NCBI GenBank assembly: GCA_949283695.1
Contig: CASDTX010000029.1
Coordinates: 1-64,000 of the forward strand
Direction: 5' to 3'
Source of the DNA: an uncultured Eubacteriales bacterium
Lineage (GTDB): Bacteria > Bacillota > Clostridia > Lachnospirales > Lachnospiraceae
Length of the DNA stretch: 64,000 nucleotides
The position numbers were made by a program, and so were the translations under genes. Shown in pieces: positions 1 to 8,758 of the stretch (positions within the stretch are counted from its first letter, which is position 1; every line of letters begins with the position of its first letter). The notes under the pieces are model-generated. The model was not told the DNA's origin, did not search any database, and saw only the letters and a list, made by a program, of their open reading frames with translations.

Positions 1-36
1 AAGTTTCTTTTGGATTCTTCGTTCTTTTCTGCCCAT
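1..36 (-). CDS. Unknown protein, N-terminus only (runs off the left edge)
   Basis: Twelve codons of a reading frame lie at the window edge, reading MGRKERRIQKKL. It starts at an ATG preceded by an SD-like GTGAGGT with five bases of spacing. A good promoter (107-136) and a leader hairpin (42-89) lie just upstream in the right orientation, which makes it a likely real gene. A basic, Lys/Arg-rich start is all that can be seen, so no family can be named. pnp often follows rpsO, but this N-terminus does not look like polynucleotide phosphorylase. Confidence 0.5.
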   Translation of the reverse strand, partial: MGRKERRIQKKL

Positions 37-41
37 TTCAA

Positions 42-89
42 CCTCACTGCGAAAAAGTTTTTTGCCATAATCTTATTTTCGCAGTGAGG
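42..89 (-). promoter_or_regulatory. Leader hairpin covering the RBS of the left-edge gene
   Basis: A perfect 14-bp inverted repeat (arms 76-89 and 42-55, 20-nt loop) lies between promoter 107-136 and the ATG at 36. The 3' arm on the transcript contains the GTGAGG that serves as SD. Folding would therefore hide the ribosome-binding site. There is no U-tract after it, so it is not a terminator. Confidence 0.55.
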
Positions 90-106
90 CTGTGTATTTT
101 CAACAG

Positions 107-136
107 ATTTTAGTGCGAATTATTTTTACCTGTCAA
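107..136 (-). promoter_or_regulatory. Sigma-A-type promoter for the left-edge gene
   Basis: TTGACA (131-136) and TAAAAT (107-112) are separated by 18 bp on the minus strand. Transcription would start near 99 and run off the left edge. The promoter lies beyond the rpsO terminator, so the next gene has its own start. Confidence 0.65.
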
Positions 137-150
137 AACTGGGAAGAAAC

Positions 151-220
151 TGTGAAGAGGATGTGAACGGTGCCTGTCACCTTTGCAAAGGTGACAGGCA
201 CCGTTCACATCCTCTTCACA
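151..220. repeat. Perfect 70-bp palindrome without a loop
   Basis: Every base from 151 to 185 is complementary to 186 to 220, with no mismatch and no spacer. The core is GGTGCCTGTCACC and its complement. It abuts the rpsO terminator. No reading frame uses it. It resembles dispersed REP-like palindromes of bacteria, but whether other copies exist cannot be seen here. Confidence 0.75.
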
Positions 221-251
221 AAAAAACGAAGCGGCATTTTTTCCGCTTCGT
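220..251 (-). terminator. Rho-independent terminator of rpsO
   Basis: A 9-bp stem (226-234 with 243-251, 8-nt loop) is followed on the minus strand by seven T residues. It lies about 30 bp past the rpsO stop codon. Confidence 0.85.
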
Positions 252-279
252 CCTTTGTCTTTCACTGATCTTGATTTGA

Positions 280-546
280 TTATTTTCTGAGTCCAAGTCT
301 CTCGATCAGGGAACGGTATCTTTCGATATCTACTTTCTTTAAGTATGCAAGAAGTCCTCTTCTCTGGCCTACCATTTTCAGAAGTCCTCTTCTTGAATGG
401 TGATCCTTCGGGTTTGCTTTGAAGTGCTCTGTCAGCTCATTGATGCGTGCTGTCAGAATCGCTACCTGTACTTCCGGAGATCCTGTATCTCCTTCGCTTC
501 TTCCATACTCTTTGATAATTGCCTGTTTCTTTTCTTTTGCGATCAT
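280..546 (-). CDS. rpsO: 30S ribosomal protein S15
   Basis: This 88-residue protein is full length for S15, a primary 16S rRNA-binding protein of the small-subunit platform. The family pattern is clear: GDTGSPEVQ near residue 20, then the helical [19 protein letters not shown] stretch containing the conserved DHHSRR rRNA contact, and the C-terminal [14 protein letters not shown]. The ATG at 546 has a strong AAGGAGG SD. It has its own promoter (648-676) inside the end of ribF and a terminator at 220-251, so it can be made separately from the translation-factor cluster upstream. The roughly 100-nt leader could hold an S15 autoregulatory site, which is known in several bacteria but only inferred here. 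Confidence 0.98.
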   Translation of the reverse strand: MIAKEKKQAIIKEYGRSEGDTGSPEVQVAILTARINELTEHFKANPKDHHSRRGLLKMVGQRRGLLAYLKKVDIERYRSLIERLGLRK

Positions 547-647
547 TGTTTTTCCTCCTTAATGATACTCTGTTTAACCGCCTGGTATTAAGTAATGGTT
601 GGAGTGTTCCGATTACCGAACACCGGCTGATCTCTGTAACCTCGGTT

Positions 648-676
648 AGTATAGCACAGCAGTCCTCAGATGTAAA
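648..676 (-). promoter_or_regulatory. Sigma-A-type promoter of rpsO
   Basis: TTTACA (671-676) and TATACT (648-653) are spaced by 17 bp on the minus strand, ending just past ribF. The start would be near 641, giving a leader of about 95 nt. Confidence 0.7.
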
Positions 677-686
677 GCGGAATTTC

Positions 687-1580
687 TCAATGGAGCTGAA
701 AGAATTCCTCTCCATACTGCATATCTTTCATCACCTGCGTCTTCAGTTCATCCAGTGACCCGAACTTGATCTCCGGACGCTCGAAGCCGCAGAATTGTGC
801 TGTGACTTCTTTTCCATAGGCATTCCCTTCATATCCGTAGACAAATACTTCCAGAAGCCTTCTGTGTTCATCTGTTACTGTAGGTTTTATTCCGGCATTT
901 CCCACGCCATAATACCATTTTCCGTCGATTTTCACTCTGCAGGCATACACGCCGAACCGGGGAAGGATCTTTTTTGGCTCAGGTTCTATATTCATAGTTG
1001 GGAACCCCAATGTCCGTCCCAGCTGTTTGCCGTGCCTTACTTTTCCTGTCAGCTCGTAAGGATACCCCAGCAGACGCTCTGCCAGTTTCACGTCCCCCTG
1101 GGAAAGTGCATCTCTGATATAGGTGCTGCTTATCACCAGATCCTGATACCGCTCTTTCTCTACGACATCCACTGTATACCCGTATTCTCCCGCGAATTCC
1201 TCCAGCATCTGCACATTGCCGCGCTTCTGGCAGCCAAAAGAGAAATCTGTGCCGACGACTACATGAGCCGCATGGAATGTCCCGCAGAGGACCTCGCGGA
1301 TGAAGGTTTCGGCCTCCATATTTCTCAGTTCTTTCGTAAACGGAACCTCCACCAGCCAGTCCACCTGGTCCATGAGACGCTCTCTGCGCTCCTGCTTTGT
1401 CAGCAAGGCTTCCCGGTGCATATCGAACGCGCATACAACACTCTCACATTCTTCGGATGCATACTCCCGTATCAGGTTCACCAGTTTCTGGTGTCCCCGG
1501 TGCAGACCGTCGAACTTTCCCAGAGTCACTGCCGTCTTCTTTGTCCCGTGAAAGGATTCAATCCCTGTAATTTCTTTCAT
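687..1580 (-). CDS. ribF: Bifunctional riboflavin kinase / FMN adenylyltransferase
   Basis: RibF turns riboflavin into FMN and then FAD in the cytoplasm. The N-terminal nucleotidyltransferase domain shows VTLGKFDGLHRGHQKL (Rossmann HxGH-type motif) and VVGTDFSFGCQKRGN, with STYIRDAL near residue 155. The C-terminal flavokinase domain begins with GKVRHGKQLGRTLGFPTMNI, the PTAN-type ATP/flavin site, and continues through GVYACRV and EVFVYGYEGNAYGKEV. About 297 residues is normal for the family. I chose the ATG at 1580 because AGAGG lies five bases ahead; the ATG five codons earlier abuts its SD. It follows truB by about 67 bp in the conserved truB-ribF-rpsO order. Confidence 0.96.
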   Translation of the reverse strand: MKEITGIESFHGTKKTAVTLGKFDGLHRGHQKLVNLIREYASEECESVVCAFDMHREALLTKQERRERLMDQVDWLVEVPFTKELRNMEAETFIREVLCGTFHAAHVVVGTDFSFGCQKRGNVQMLEEFAGEYGYTVDVVEKERYQDLVISSTYIRDALSQGDVKLAERLLGYPYELTGKVRHGKQLGRTLGFPTMNIEPEPKKILPRFGVYACRVKIDGKWYYGVGNAGIKPTVTDEHRRLLEVFVYGYEGNAYGKEVTAQFCGFERPEIKFGSLDELKTQVMKDMQYGEEFFQLH

Positions 1581-1647
1581 GTCAGCCTCTTCCATCCTCT
1601 TTCTCTGCTATCCTCTCCGCCGCTCTTCCACGCCGGTGCGCGCGATT

Positions 1648-2586
1648 CTATCCCTGTCTGTGAAGTGATTCTGGATCCAGGAACATTTTCTCCAGCCGGA
1701 GCTCTCTCCTCTGCGCGTCGCATCGGTAGATCCCGATGAACCTTCCCTCTCTGTCATAGACTCTGTACCTCTGATCCGGGCTCAGGGCCCCGCCGGATCT
1801 GTTCTCCCGGGTCACCGCGCCAAAGCTCAGAGGATTCCCGTTATACGCCAGAGCCGCCGCCCCCGCTTTCACGGTCAGAGCCTCTTGCTCGGCAAATACT
1901 TCATCCAGCGGAATGAGGAGTTCTCCCAGCCGCCCCTCCTGCACTGCCTTCTCTACCTGGTCCAGACGCAGACTGCTGCTGATAGAGAATCTCCCCACCC
2001 GGGTGCGCAGCAGCGATTCCATACAGCCGCCTGTCCCCAGCTTCTCCCCGATATCGTGGCACAGCGTGCGGATATAAGTCCCTTTCGAGCAGTCCACGGT
2101 CATCCGGATCCTCGGGATACGAATCTCACTGATCCGGATCTCATGAATCTTGACTCTGCGGCTTTTACGCTCTACGACTTTGCCTTCTCTCGCCAGATCA
2201 CAGAGCTTCCTTCCTCCGACTTTCAGAGCCGAATACATAGGCGGGATCTGATCATACTCCCCGACGAATCCGCGGATACACGCTTCCGCCTTGCCCGCGG
2301 TGATGCCGGATACACTCCTCTCTTCCAGAATCTGGCCGGAGATATCCTGCGTATCCGTGGACCTTCCGAGAAGAAGAACTGCCTCATAGGTCTTGTCCTT
2401 ATCTGTCAGAAGATCGCAGACCTTGGTCGCCCGTCCGAGACAGACAGGAAGCACTCCCTCCGCATCCGGATCGAGAGTGCCTGTATGTCCGATTTTCTTC
2501 TGTCCGACAATTCCCCGCAGCCTTGCCACCACATCGTGAGAAGTATATCCTTTTTCTTTATATATGTTCAGTATTCCGTTTATCAT
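1648..2586 (-). CDS. truB: tRNA pseudouridine-55 synthase
   Basis: TruB isomerises U55 of the T-loop in elongator tRNAs. The catalytic aspartate is in GHTGTLDPDAEGVLPVCLG near residue 40, followed by KTYEAVLLLGRSTDTQD, PPMYSALKVGGRKLCDLAREG, and the KGTYIRTLCHDIGEKLG strand-helix typical of the family. The C-terminal part from about residue 235 is PUA-like. At 312 residues it is standard length. Its ATG overlaps the stop of the upstream DHH phosphoesterase (TAATG), so the two are translationally coupled. Confidence 0.96.
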   Translation of the reverse strand: MINGILNIYKEKGYTSHDVVARLRGIVGQKKIGHTGTLDPDAEGVLPVCLGRATKVCDLLTDKDKTYEAVLLLGRSTDTQDISGQILEERSVSGITAGKAEACIRGFVGEYDQIPPMYSALKVGGRKLCDLAREGKVVERKSRRVKIHEIRISEIRIPRIRMTVDCSKGTYIRTLCHDIGEKLGTGGCMESLLRTRVGRFSISSSLRLDQVEKAVQEGRLGELLIPLDEVFAEQEALTVKAGAAALAYNGNPLSFGAVTRENRSGGALSPDQRYRVYDREGRFIGIYRCDAQRRELRLEKMFLDPESLHRQG

Positions 2587-3563
2587 TACTTTTTATCCTG
2601 GTCCTCGCAGTGATCCAACTGAAGGGCGATTCTGGCAGTGATATTATTGATCACATCATGGCTGGAACCTTTCATCGTCACTCCTGCCGCACGGACATGG
2701 CCGCCGCCGCCGAAATGTCTGGCGATCACACTTACATCTACTTTTCCCTTGGAACGCAGGCTTACCTTGAATGTCTGCGGTTCTGTCTCGTGAAGGAAAA
2801 TCGCCACTTCCACGCCTTTCGTCTGTCTCAGCTGACTTACGATTCCTTCCAGATCCGCAGGCTGCGCCTGGAAGAATTCCATAGAGCGCTTCCGGATAAC
2901 GGAGACGATACATCGTTTATCCATGATCAGCATGCTCTCAAGAAGTGCCCGGCCCAGGATCTGATTCTGTATGTAGGTCTTCGCATAGTAAGTCTTATCA
3001 ATGATCTCGCTGCCGTTGATCCCTTTGCGCATCAGCGCCGCGGCGATCTCCATCGTCTCCGGGGAAGTACAGGAGTACTGGAACACGCCTGTGTCATGCG
3101 CGATTCCCATATAAAGTGCCTCAGCCACAGGTTTGCTGATCTTCTCCGGATCCAGCAGAGTATACACCAGCTCTGACGTGGAGCTTGCATCCGGTTCTAC
3201 ATAATTGTCGTCCGCGAAGGCTTCATTGCTGACATGGTGGTCAATGCACAGTGACGCCTCAGCCTGGCTGAACAGCGGAGCGGAAAATCCCAGCCGCTTG
3301 ATATCCCCGCAGTCCAGAGCGATGAAAAGATCATACACCTTTCCTTCCGGGATCTGTGTCTTCACTTCATCCGTCCCCTGAATCATGCGGTACGCCTCCG
3401 GAATCTCTTCCAGATAAACATCCGCGCTGATCTGGGGATACTGTTCCTTCAGGTAGAGATACAGTCCCATACAGGATCCCACACAGTCGCCGTCCGGGCG
3501 GACATGTCCGCCCAGCGCAACGCTTCTTTTCCCTTCTAAAATATCTTTCAATTCAATCATCAT
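2586..3563 (-). CDS. nrnA: DHH/DHHA1 phosphoesterase (nanoRNase / pAp phosphatase type)
   Basis: This cytoplasmic, metal-dependent phosphoesterase of the NrnA family degrades very short RNAs or cyclic-dinucleotide breakdown products and dephosphorylates 3'-phosphoadenosine 5'-phosphate. Visible motifs are GHVRPDGDCVGS (first metal site), ALDCGD, and the signature CIDHHVSNEAFAD near residue 100. The C-terminal DHHA1 domain carries GGGGHVRAAG near residue 295. The 325-residue length fits. It sits between rbfA (2-bp gap) and truB (overlap), its usual place in the infB operon of Firmicutes. The exact in vivo substrate (oligoribonucleotides, pAp, pApA) cannot be told from sequence, so the symbol is by family. 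Confidence 0.9.
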   Translation of the reverse strand: MMIELKDILEGKRSVALGGHVRPDGDCVGSCMGLYLYLKEQYPQISADVYLEEIPEAYRMIQGTDEVKTQIPEGKVYDLFIALDCGDIKRLGFSAPLFSQAEASLCIDHHVSNEAFADDNYVEPDASSTSELVYTLLDPEKISKPVAEALYMGIAHDTGVFQYSCTSPETMEIAAALMRKGINGSEIIDKTYYAKTYIQNQILGRALLESMLIMDKRCIVSVIRKRSMEFFQAQPADLEGIVSQLRQTKGVEVAIFLHETEPQTFKVSLRSKGKVDVSVIARHFGGGGHVRAAGVTMKGSSHDVINNITARIALQLDHCEDQDKK

Positions 3564-3565
3564 GC

Positions 3566-3940
3566 TTACACCTCAGCTTCATTATCCAAACTCTTAGTTA
3601 CCTCATTGATTTTTCTGCTGATATTTACTCCATATTCAATCGACTGATCCACAATGAATCGGATCTCCGGGGTATTGCGCAGATTGATCCTGTGGGCCAG
3701 CTCGCGGCGGATATATCCCTCCGCGCTCTGGAGACCCTTGATCGTATCTTTCTGCGCCTTCTCATCACCGAGAACGCTGATATATGCCTTGCATGTCTTC
3801 AGATCCGGAGCCACTTCCACAGCCACCACAGAAGTCATGGGCGCAACTCTCGGATCCTTGATCCCGTCGCGCAGGATATTGCTCAGCTCTCTCTGGACCT
3901 CAGCGTTCACTCTTGTGTTCTTGATACTGTTTTTTCTCAT
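3566..3940 (-). CDS. rbfA: Ribosome-binding factor A
   Basis: RbfA is a small KH-like protein that binds 16S rRNA helices near the decoding centre and helps late 30S maturation. The 124 residues show RVNAEVQRELSNILR at the N-terminus, DPRVAPMTSVVAVEVAPDLKTCKAYISVLG, and the RRELAHRINLRNTPEIRFIVDQSIEYGVNIS core. It lies 27 bp after infB and 2 bp before the DHH phosphoesterase, as in other Firmicutes. Confidence 0.97.
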   Translation of the reverse strand: MRKNSIKNTRVNAEVQRELSNILRDGIKDPRVAPMTSVVAVEVAPDLKTCKAYISVLGDEKAQKDTIKGLQSAEGYIRRELAHRINLRNTPEIRFIVDQSIEYGVNISRKINEVTKSLDNEAEV

Positions 3941-3967
3941 TGCTGCTCCTTCTTTCTGTCAGTAGGG

Positions 3968-6871
3968 TTATTTTCTCTCAATCTCGACCATCTTGTAGGC
4001 TTCTACCTCGTCGCCTTCCTTGATGTCGTTATAATTCTCAAATACAAAGCCGCACTCGTATCCGGCTCTTACTTCCTTCACATCATCCTTGAATCGCTTC
4101 AGAGATGCCAGCGGTCCGTCAAATACAACGATTCCGTCACGGATCAGGCGGACCGAACAGTTTCTCTCAAAGATCCCGTCTCTGACATACGCACCCGCGA
4201 TCGTTCCGACGCCGGAAGCCTTGAATGTCTGGCGCACTTCTGCGTGGCCCAGCACTTTCTCCTCGAAGATCGGATCCAGCATACCTTTCATGGCAGCCTC
4301 TACGTCCTCGATGGCGTTGTAAATGACCCTGTAAAGTCTCAGATCGACGCCTTCCCGCTCCGCGATATCCTTCGCCGTCGCATCCGGACGCACATTGAAT
4401 CCGATGATAATCGCGTTGGAAGCAGATGCCAGGATCACATCTGACTCATTGATCGCGCCCACGCCTCCGTGGATAACTTTGACTACGACTTCCTCGTTGG
4501 ACAGCTTCAGAAGACTCTGCTTCAATGCCTCGACAGAGCCCTGTACATCCGCCTTGACAACGATATTCAGCTCTTTTAAGTTTCCTTCCTGGATCTGGCT
4601 GAACAGATCGTCAAGCGACATCCTGGACTTTGTCTCGTCCAGAAGCTTCACCTTGTTCTGCGCGATAAAGGTATCGGCAAAGTTTCTCGCCTCACGCTCA
4701 GACTCGCATCCCACGAACACCTCTCCTGCGTTCGGCACATCATTTAAGCCAAGGATCTCCACCGGCTTGGACGGACCTGCTTCTTTCACTCTGCGGCCCT
4801 TGTCATCCATCATGGCACGTACACGGCCGTGTGCACTTCCTGCAGCAATGGCATCTCCCACATGAAGCGTACCCTTCTGAACGAGCACAGTTGCCACGGA
4901 ACCTTTGCCTTTGTCAAGTTCTGCCTCGATCACAAGGCCCCTTGCCGCACGGTTCGGATTTGCTTTCAGCTCCATTACCTCTGCAGTCAGCAGAATCATC
5001 TCCAGCAGCTCCGGAATCCCTTCTTTGGTGTGTGCGGATACCGGCACGAACACGGTACTTCCGCCCCAATCCTCAGGGATCAGTTCATACTCGGTCAGCT
5101 CCTGTTTGACACGTTCGATATTGGCACTTGGCTTATCGATCTTATTGATGGCCACGATGATCTCCACACCGGCTGCTTTCGCATGGTTGATCGCCTCCAC
5201 AGTCTGCGGCATCACGCCGTCATCCGCTGCCACAACAAGGATCGCGATATCCGTAGAGTTGGCGCCTCGCATACGCATAGCCGTAAACGCCTCGTGTCCC
5301 GGAGTATCAAGGAATGTGATCTTCTCACCGTTGATCTCCACCACATACGCTCCGATGTGCTGGGTGATTCCTCCAGCCTCGCGATCCGTGACATTGGAAT
5401 GGCGGATTGCATCCAGCAGGGACGTTTTTCCGTGATCTACGTGACCCATGACACAGACAACCGGCGGACGTTTCACCATCAGGTTCTCATCCTCTTCCTC
5501 CTCTTTCAGGAGTTCTTCGATCACATCCACGACTTCTTCTTTCTCGCAGAGCACCTCGAAGTCCATCGCAATCTCTTCCGCGGTATCAAAATCAATCTCC
5601 TGATTCACAGTCACGATCTTCCCCTGAAGGAACAGCTTCTTGATAATCACAGAAGGCGTGATCTTCATCTTGTCAGCAAGCTCTTTGATCGTCAGGACAT
5701 CCGGAATGGTGATCTGTTTGATCTTCTCTTCCTTCTTCTCCTCCTGCTTCGGCTGCGGCTTCTTCACCTCCGCTACCTGTTTCTGCTTTCTGCCCTTCTT
5801 GCTCTTGCCTTCGAAGGCCTCGTCTCTATATTCTTTCTTCTTATTATCACGCTCTTTGTCTTTCGCCTTATTCCTCTGGCTCTTCTGCTGCTCTACAACA
5901 GAGGAGCTCACATCGTCGCGGCGCACATCCCGTCTGTCGCCCCGCGGTCCCTGACCTCCCGGACGCTGATCGCGGTCACGGTCACGTCCGCCTCTCTGAT
6001 CTCTCTGGTCCCCGCGTGCCGGTCTTCCCTCGCCGAACGGACGGCCCTGGCCCCGCTCTCCGCGCGGCGGACGGTCTCCGGACGGTCTTCCGTCTCTGCC
6101 CTCTCCCGGGCGGCCTCCCTGGGGTCTCTCGCCGCGCGGCGGACGGCCTCCCTGGCCGGATCTCTCCTGCCGTTCCTGCCGGGCCGGACGATCCCCTGCC
6201 GGACGTGGATTCTGAGAAGTTCTCTCCCCACGGGCACCCTGCGGTGCTCTCTCTGCCGGTCTCTCTTGGCGAACCGGGCGATCCCCTGCCGGACGGTCTC
6301 CGGACGGACGAACTTCTGCCTGCCTGCGCTCCGGCTGTCTTACCTCTGCCTGACGTTCTGCTGCCGGGCGGTCCGCTGCCGGATGTCCCGCAGCCGGACG
6401 AACTGCCTGGCCGGGTCTCTCTGTGCGCACCGGACGGTCTCCTGCCGGTCTTCCCTCTCCGGCCGGACGTGCGCCGGACGGCCTTCCCTCAGCAGAGCGC
6501 GCAGTCTGCGGACGTGCTCCCGGCTGTCCCGGACGGTTTCCTGCCGGGCGTGCCCCGCCCTGCCCCTGGCGCTGCGCCGGACGGCTTCCCTGAATCCGGC
6601 TGCTGTTCTTAGAATTCTGCGGACGGATCACAAAGGCCAGGTTCTTCTTCTTGGGAGCTGCGTCCTTCTTCTCTGCGGAATCTGCCGGTTTCTCTTCGCT
6701 CTTCCCGGCCTTTGCCGCTCCCCTTTCCCTGCGGATCTCTTCCACTACTCCGTCCTCCAGCATACTCGTGTGGCTCTTCGCATCCACATGTTTCTTCTGC
6801 AGGAGCTCCATGAGTTCTTTATTGTCAAGCCCAAGCTCCTTTGCAAGTTCTTGTACTCTCATTTTCGTCAT
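3968..6871 (-). CDS. infB: Translation initiation factor IF-2
   Basis: IF-2 is the GTPase that recruits initiator tRNA to the 30S subunit and promotes subunit joining. An IF2_N helix ([15 protein letters not shown]) is followed by a very long basic linker, roughly residues 90-330, built of repeats such as [14 protein letters not shown] and RGGRDRDR. It is extremely rich in Arg, Pro, Gly, Gln and Glu. A second IF2_N-like module ([14 protein letters not shown]) precedes the G domain: GHVDHGKT (G1), DTPGHEAF (G3), NKID (G4). Domains II-IV follow. At 967 residues it is long because of the linker. SD AAGGAGG lies 10 bases before the ATG. A 721-codon opposite-strand frame across the linker is a composition artefact. 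Confidence 0.97.
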   Translation of the reverse strand: MTKMRVQELAKELGLDNKELMELLQKKHVDAKSHTSMLEDGVVEEIRRERGAAKAGKSEEKPADSAEKKDAAPKKKNLAFVIRPQNSKNSSRIQGSRPAQRQGQGGARPAGNRPGQPGARPQTARSAEGRPSGARPAGEGRPAGDRPVRTERPGQAVRPAAGHPAADRPAAERQAEVRQPERRQAEVRPSGDRPAGDRPVRQERPAERAPQGARGERTSQNPRPAGDRPARQERQERSGQGGRPPRGERPQGGRPGEGRDGRPSGDRPPRGERGQGRPFGEGRPARGDQRDQRGGRDRDRDQRPGGQGPRGDRRDVRRDDVSSSVVEQQKSQRNKAKDKERDNKKKEYRDEAFEGKSKKGRKQKQVAEVKKPQPKQEEKKEEKIKQITIPDVLTIKELADKMKITPSVIIKKLFLQGKIVTVNQEIDFDTAEEIAMDFEVLCEKEEVVDVIEELLKEEEEDENLMVKRPPVVCVMGHVDHGKTSLLDAIRHSNVTDREAGGITQHIGAYVVEINGEKITFLDTPGHEAFTAMRMRGANSTDIAILVVAADDGVMPQTVEAINHAKAAGVEIIVAINKIDKPSANIERVKQELTEYELIPEDWGGSTVFVPVSAHTKEGIPELLEMILLTAEVMELKANPNRAARGLVIEAELDKGKGSVATVLVQKGTLHVGDAIAAGSAHGRVRAMMDDKGRRVKEAGPSKPVEILGLNDVPNAGEVFVGCESEREARNFADTFIAQNKVKLLDETKSRMSLDDLFSQIQEGNLKELNIVVKADVQGSVEALKQSLLKLSNEEVVVKVIHGGVGAINESDVILASASNAIIIGFNVRPDATAKDIAEREGVDLRLYRVIYNAIEDVEAAMKGMLDPIFEEKVLGHAEVRQTFKASGVGTIAGAYVRDGIFERNCSVRLIRDGIVVFDGPLASLKRFKDDVKEVRAGYECGFVFENYNDIKEGDEVEAYKMVEIERK

Positions 6872-6886
6872 ATTTCAACTACCTCC

Positions 6887-7210
6887 TTATGCAATATCCT
6901 CTCGATTTTTAAGCTCTCTTTGAATCCCGTCTGCAAATCCTTCGTCCAATATCGCCAGAGATGCACGGAATTCTTTTCCCATTGCATGCCCTAAGGTATC
7001 TTTATCTCCGTAAAAACAAATTGGAACCTTATAAAATTTACACATATCGCGAAATTTCTTCTTTGTATTGTCTGATGCGTCTGACGCAATGATCACAAGG
7101 CAGGCTCTTCCTGACTTCGTCTCACTCTCCGTCATGGCCTCGCCGCTTGCACATCTTCCCGCTTTCACTGCCAGCCCGATCAGGGACAGGATCTTATCAC
7201 GCTTCGCCAA
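6887..7210 (-). CDS. ylxQ: L7Ae/L30e-type RNA-binding protein YlxQ
   Basis: A small KTxLysis-turn-RNA-binding fold protein of the L7Ae/L30e/S12e superfamily, found between infB and ylxR-nusA in Firmicutes. Seen: LSLIGLAVKAGRCASGE, then ACLVIIASDASDNTKKKF and YKVPICFYGDKDTLGHAMGKEFRASLAILDEGFA. I place the start at a TTG at 7210 (protein MAKRDKILSLIGLAVKAG), preceded by AAAGGAGA inside the end of ylxR. The ATG 10 codons upstream would add a tail unlike the family and overlaps ylxR more. About 107 residues. Its exact cellular role is unsettled; k-turn binding is known for homologues. Confidence 0.9.
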   Translation of the reverse strand: MAKRDKILSLIGLAVKAGRCASGEAMTESETKSGRACLVIIASDASDNTKKKFRDMCKFYKVPICFYGDKDTLGHAMGKEFRASLAILDEGFADGIQRELKNREDIA

Positions 7211-7475
7211 TCTCACCCATCTCCTTTTCCAGTCTGTCATATACCTCCTGCGGGATCTCCTGCTTAAAGGAGCGCTCCAGCCCCCGGCTCTTCACCGCCT
7301 TCTGAAAGCATTCCACGGATCGGCACAGATATGCTCCGCGTCCGTTCTTTTTTCCTCCGGCGTCTGCCACGAACTCCCCCTCTTCCGTCCTCAGAATCCG
7401 GATCAGTTCCTTCTTAGGCTTCATCTCACCGCATCCCACACATTTTCTCATGGGAATCTTCTTCTTTACTGCCAA
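7197..7475 (-). CDS. ylxR: YlxR (DUF448) RNA-binding/regulatory protein
   Basis: A DUF448 protein of about 92 residues with the signature PMRKCVGCGEMKPKKELIRILR and, later, GRGAYLCRSVECFQKAVK. The family is nearly always encoded just after nusA. Homologues have been described as nucleoid-associated or RNA-binding, and one binds RNase P RNA, but the role is not generally established. I chose the TTG at 7475 (MAVKKKIPMRKC) because AAAGGAG lies eight bases before it. The GTG three codons upstream overlaps that SD and cannot use it. Its 3' end overlaps ylxQ by 14 bp. Confidence 0.93.
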   Translation of the reverse strand: MAVKKKIPMRKCVGCGEMKPKKELIRILRTEEGEFVADAGGKKNGRGAYLCRSVECFQKAVKSRGLERSFKQEIPQEVYDRLEKEMGEIGEA

Positions 7476-7496
7476 ACAATTCACTCCTTTAAGCTC

Positions 7497-8735
7497 TTAC
7501 TCTTCATCCGTCTCAATAAACTCGATCTCTTCTTCATTATCCTCCCAGGCGCTGTCTATTCCTTCCGCATCATCGTAAGCCGCATATTCCCCGTTCTCAT
7601 CGTAAGCTTCCTCGGAATAGTCGTCCTCATAATCACCGGTATATCCTTCTTCCCCGACAAGGCCCATCTGCTCCATATAGTTCTCCGGCAGATCCCCTGC
7701 CTCAATCGCCTGCGTCTCGCTCTTGATGTCGATCTTATATCCGGTCAGGCGGGCTGCCAGGCGGGCGTTCTGTCCTTCCTTTCCGATGGCAAGAGAGAGC
7801 TGATAATCGGGCACGATCACGCTGGCAATCTTCTCTTCCGGATCAGCCATAACCGAGATCACCTTGGCCGGGCTCAGCGCATTCTCGATCAGAAGCGCCG
7901 GGTTCTCATCCCAGTTGATAATATCGATCTTCTCGCCTCGCAGCTCTTTCACAACCGCGTTTACTCTGGCACCGTTCATACCCACACATGCGCCCACAGG
8001 GTCTACATTCGGATCATTGGACCACACCGCCATCTTCGTACGGGATCCCGCCTCTCTGGCGATGCTCTTGATTTCTACCGTACCGTCTCTCACCTCGGCC
8101 ACCTCAGCCTCGAACAGCCGCTTTACCAGCTCCGGATGAGTCCGTGAAACAAGGATCTTGGGTCCCTTCGGTGTATTTTTCACTTCGACTACATATAATT
8201 TAATACGCTCCGTGGGCTCAAAATGTTCCGTCTTAACCTGCTCGTTCTCTGTCAGCATCGCGTCCGCTCTTCCCAGATTGATACTGATATTTCTTCCCAC
8301 ATAGCGCTGTACAACGCCTGTTACAATATCTTTCTCTTTCTCAAAATACTGGTCAAATACAACCTTGCGCTCTTCTTCCCGGATCTTCTGAAGGATCAGG
8401 TTCTTGGCATTCTGCGTCGCGATGCGGCCGAACTCCTTCGAATGTACCGGAACCTGGGCCACGTCGCCGATCTGAAGGGCAGAGTCTAATTTCTCCGCAT
8501 CTTCAAGGCTGATCTCCAGGGCCGGATCCATGACCTCATCCACAACTTCTTTCTCTGCATATACTGCATAATCGCAGGTCTCTCTGTCCATGATTACCTT
8601 GATATTGTCCGCGGTACCGAAGTGGTTCTTGCAGGCGCTGATCAGGGAATTCTCAATCGCATCCATCATCACGTCCCTGCCGATATTCTTCTCTTTCTCA
8701 AGGATTGTCAATGCTTCCATTAACTCTGTGTTCAT
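7497..8735 (-). CDS. nusA: Transcription termination/antitermination factor NusA
   Basis: NusA binds RNA polymerase and nascent RNA to modulate pausing, termination and antitermination. Domains in order: N-terminal RNAP-binding region (NTELMEALTILEKEKNIGRDVMMDAIENS), S1 domain around residues 135-200 (DIVTGVVQRYVGRNISINLG), then two KH domains with VDPVGACVGMNGARVNAVVKELRGEKIDII and YQLSLAIGKEGQNARLAARLTGYKIDI. The final 60 residues are strongly acidic (Glu/Asp/Tyr), a low-complexity tail. The ATG at 8735 has AGGAGG nine bases before it; the frame extends nine codons upstream without an SD. About 412 residues. It follows rimP by 23 bp. Confidence 0.97.
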   Translation of the reverse strand: MNTELMEALTILEKEKNIGRDVMMDAIENSLISACKNHFGTADNIKVIMDRETCDYAVYAEKEVVDEVMDPALEISLEDAEKLDSALQIGDVAQVPVHSKEFGRIATQNAKNLILQKIREEERKVVFDQYFEKEKDIVTGVVQRYVGRNISINLGRADAMLTENEQVKTEHFEPTERIKLYVVEVKNTPKGPKILVSRTHPELVKRLFEAEVAEVRDGTVEIKSIAREAGSRTKMAVWSNDPNVDPVGACVGMNGARVNAVVKELRGEKIDIINWDENPALLIENALSPAKVISVMADPEEKIASVIVPDYQLSLAIGKEGQNARLAARLTGYKIDIKSETQAIEAGDLPENYMEQMGLVGEEGYTGDYEDDYSEEAYDENGEYAAYDDAEGIDSAWEDNEEEIEFIETDEE

Positions 8736-8758
8736 TCTTATCTTCCTCCTAAATAAAT

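Noticed and set aside
4829-6994. 721-codon plus-strand frame opposite infB
   Set aside because: It mirrors the GC-rich repetitive linker of infB on the other strand, has no SD or recognisable domain, and lies fully inside a certain gene.
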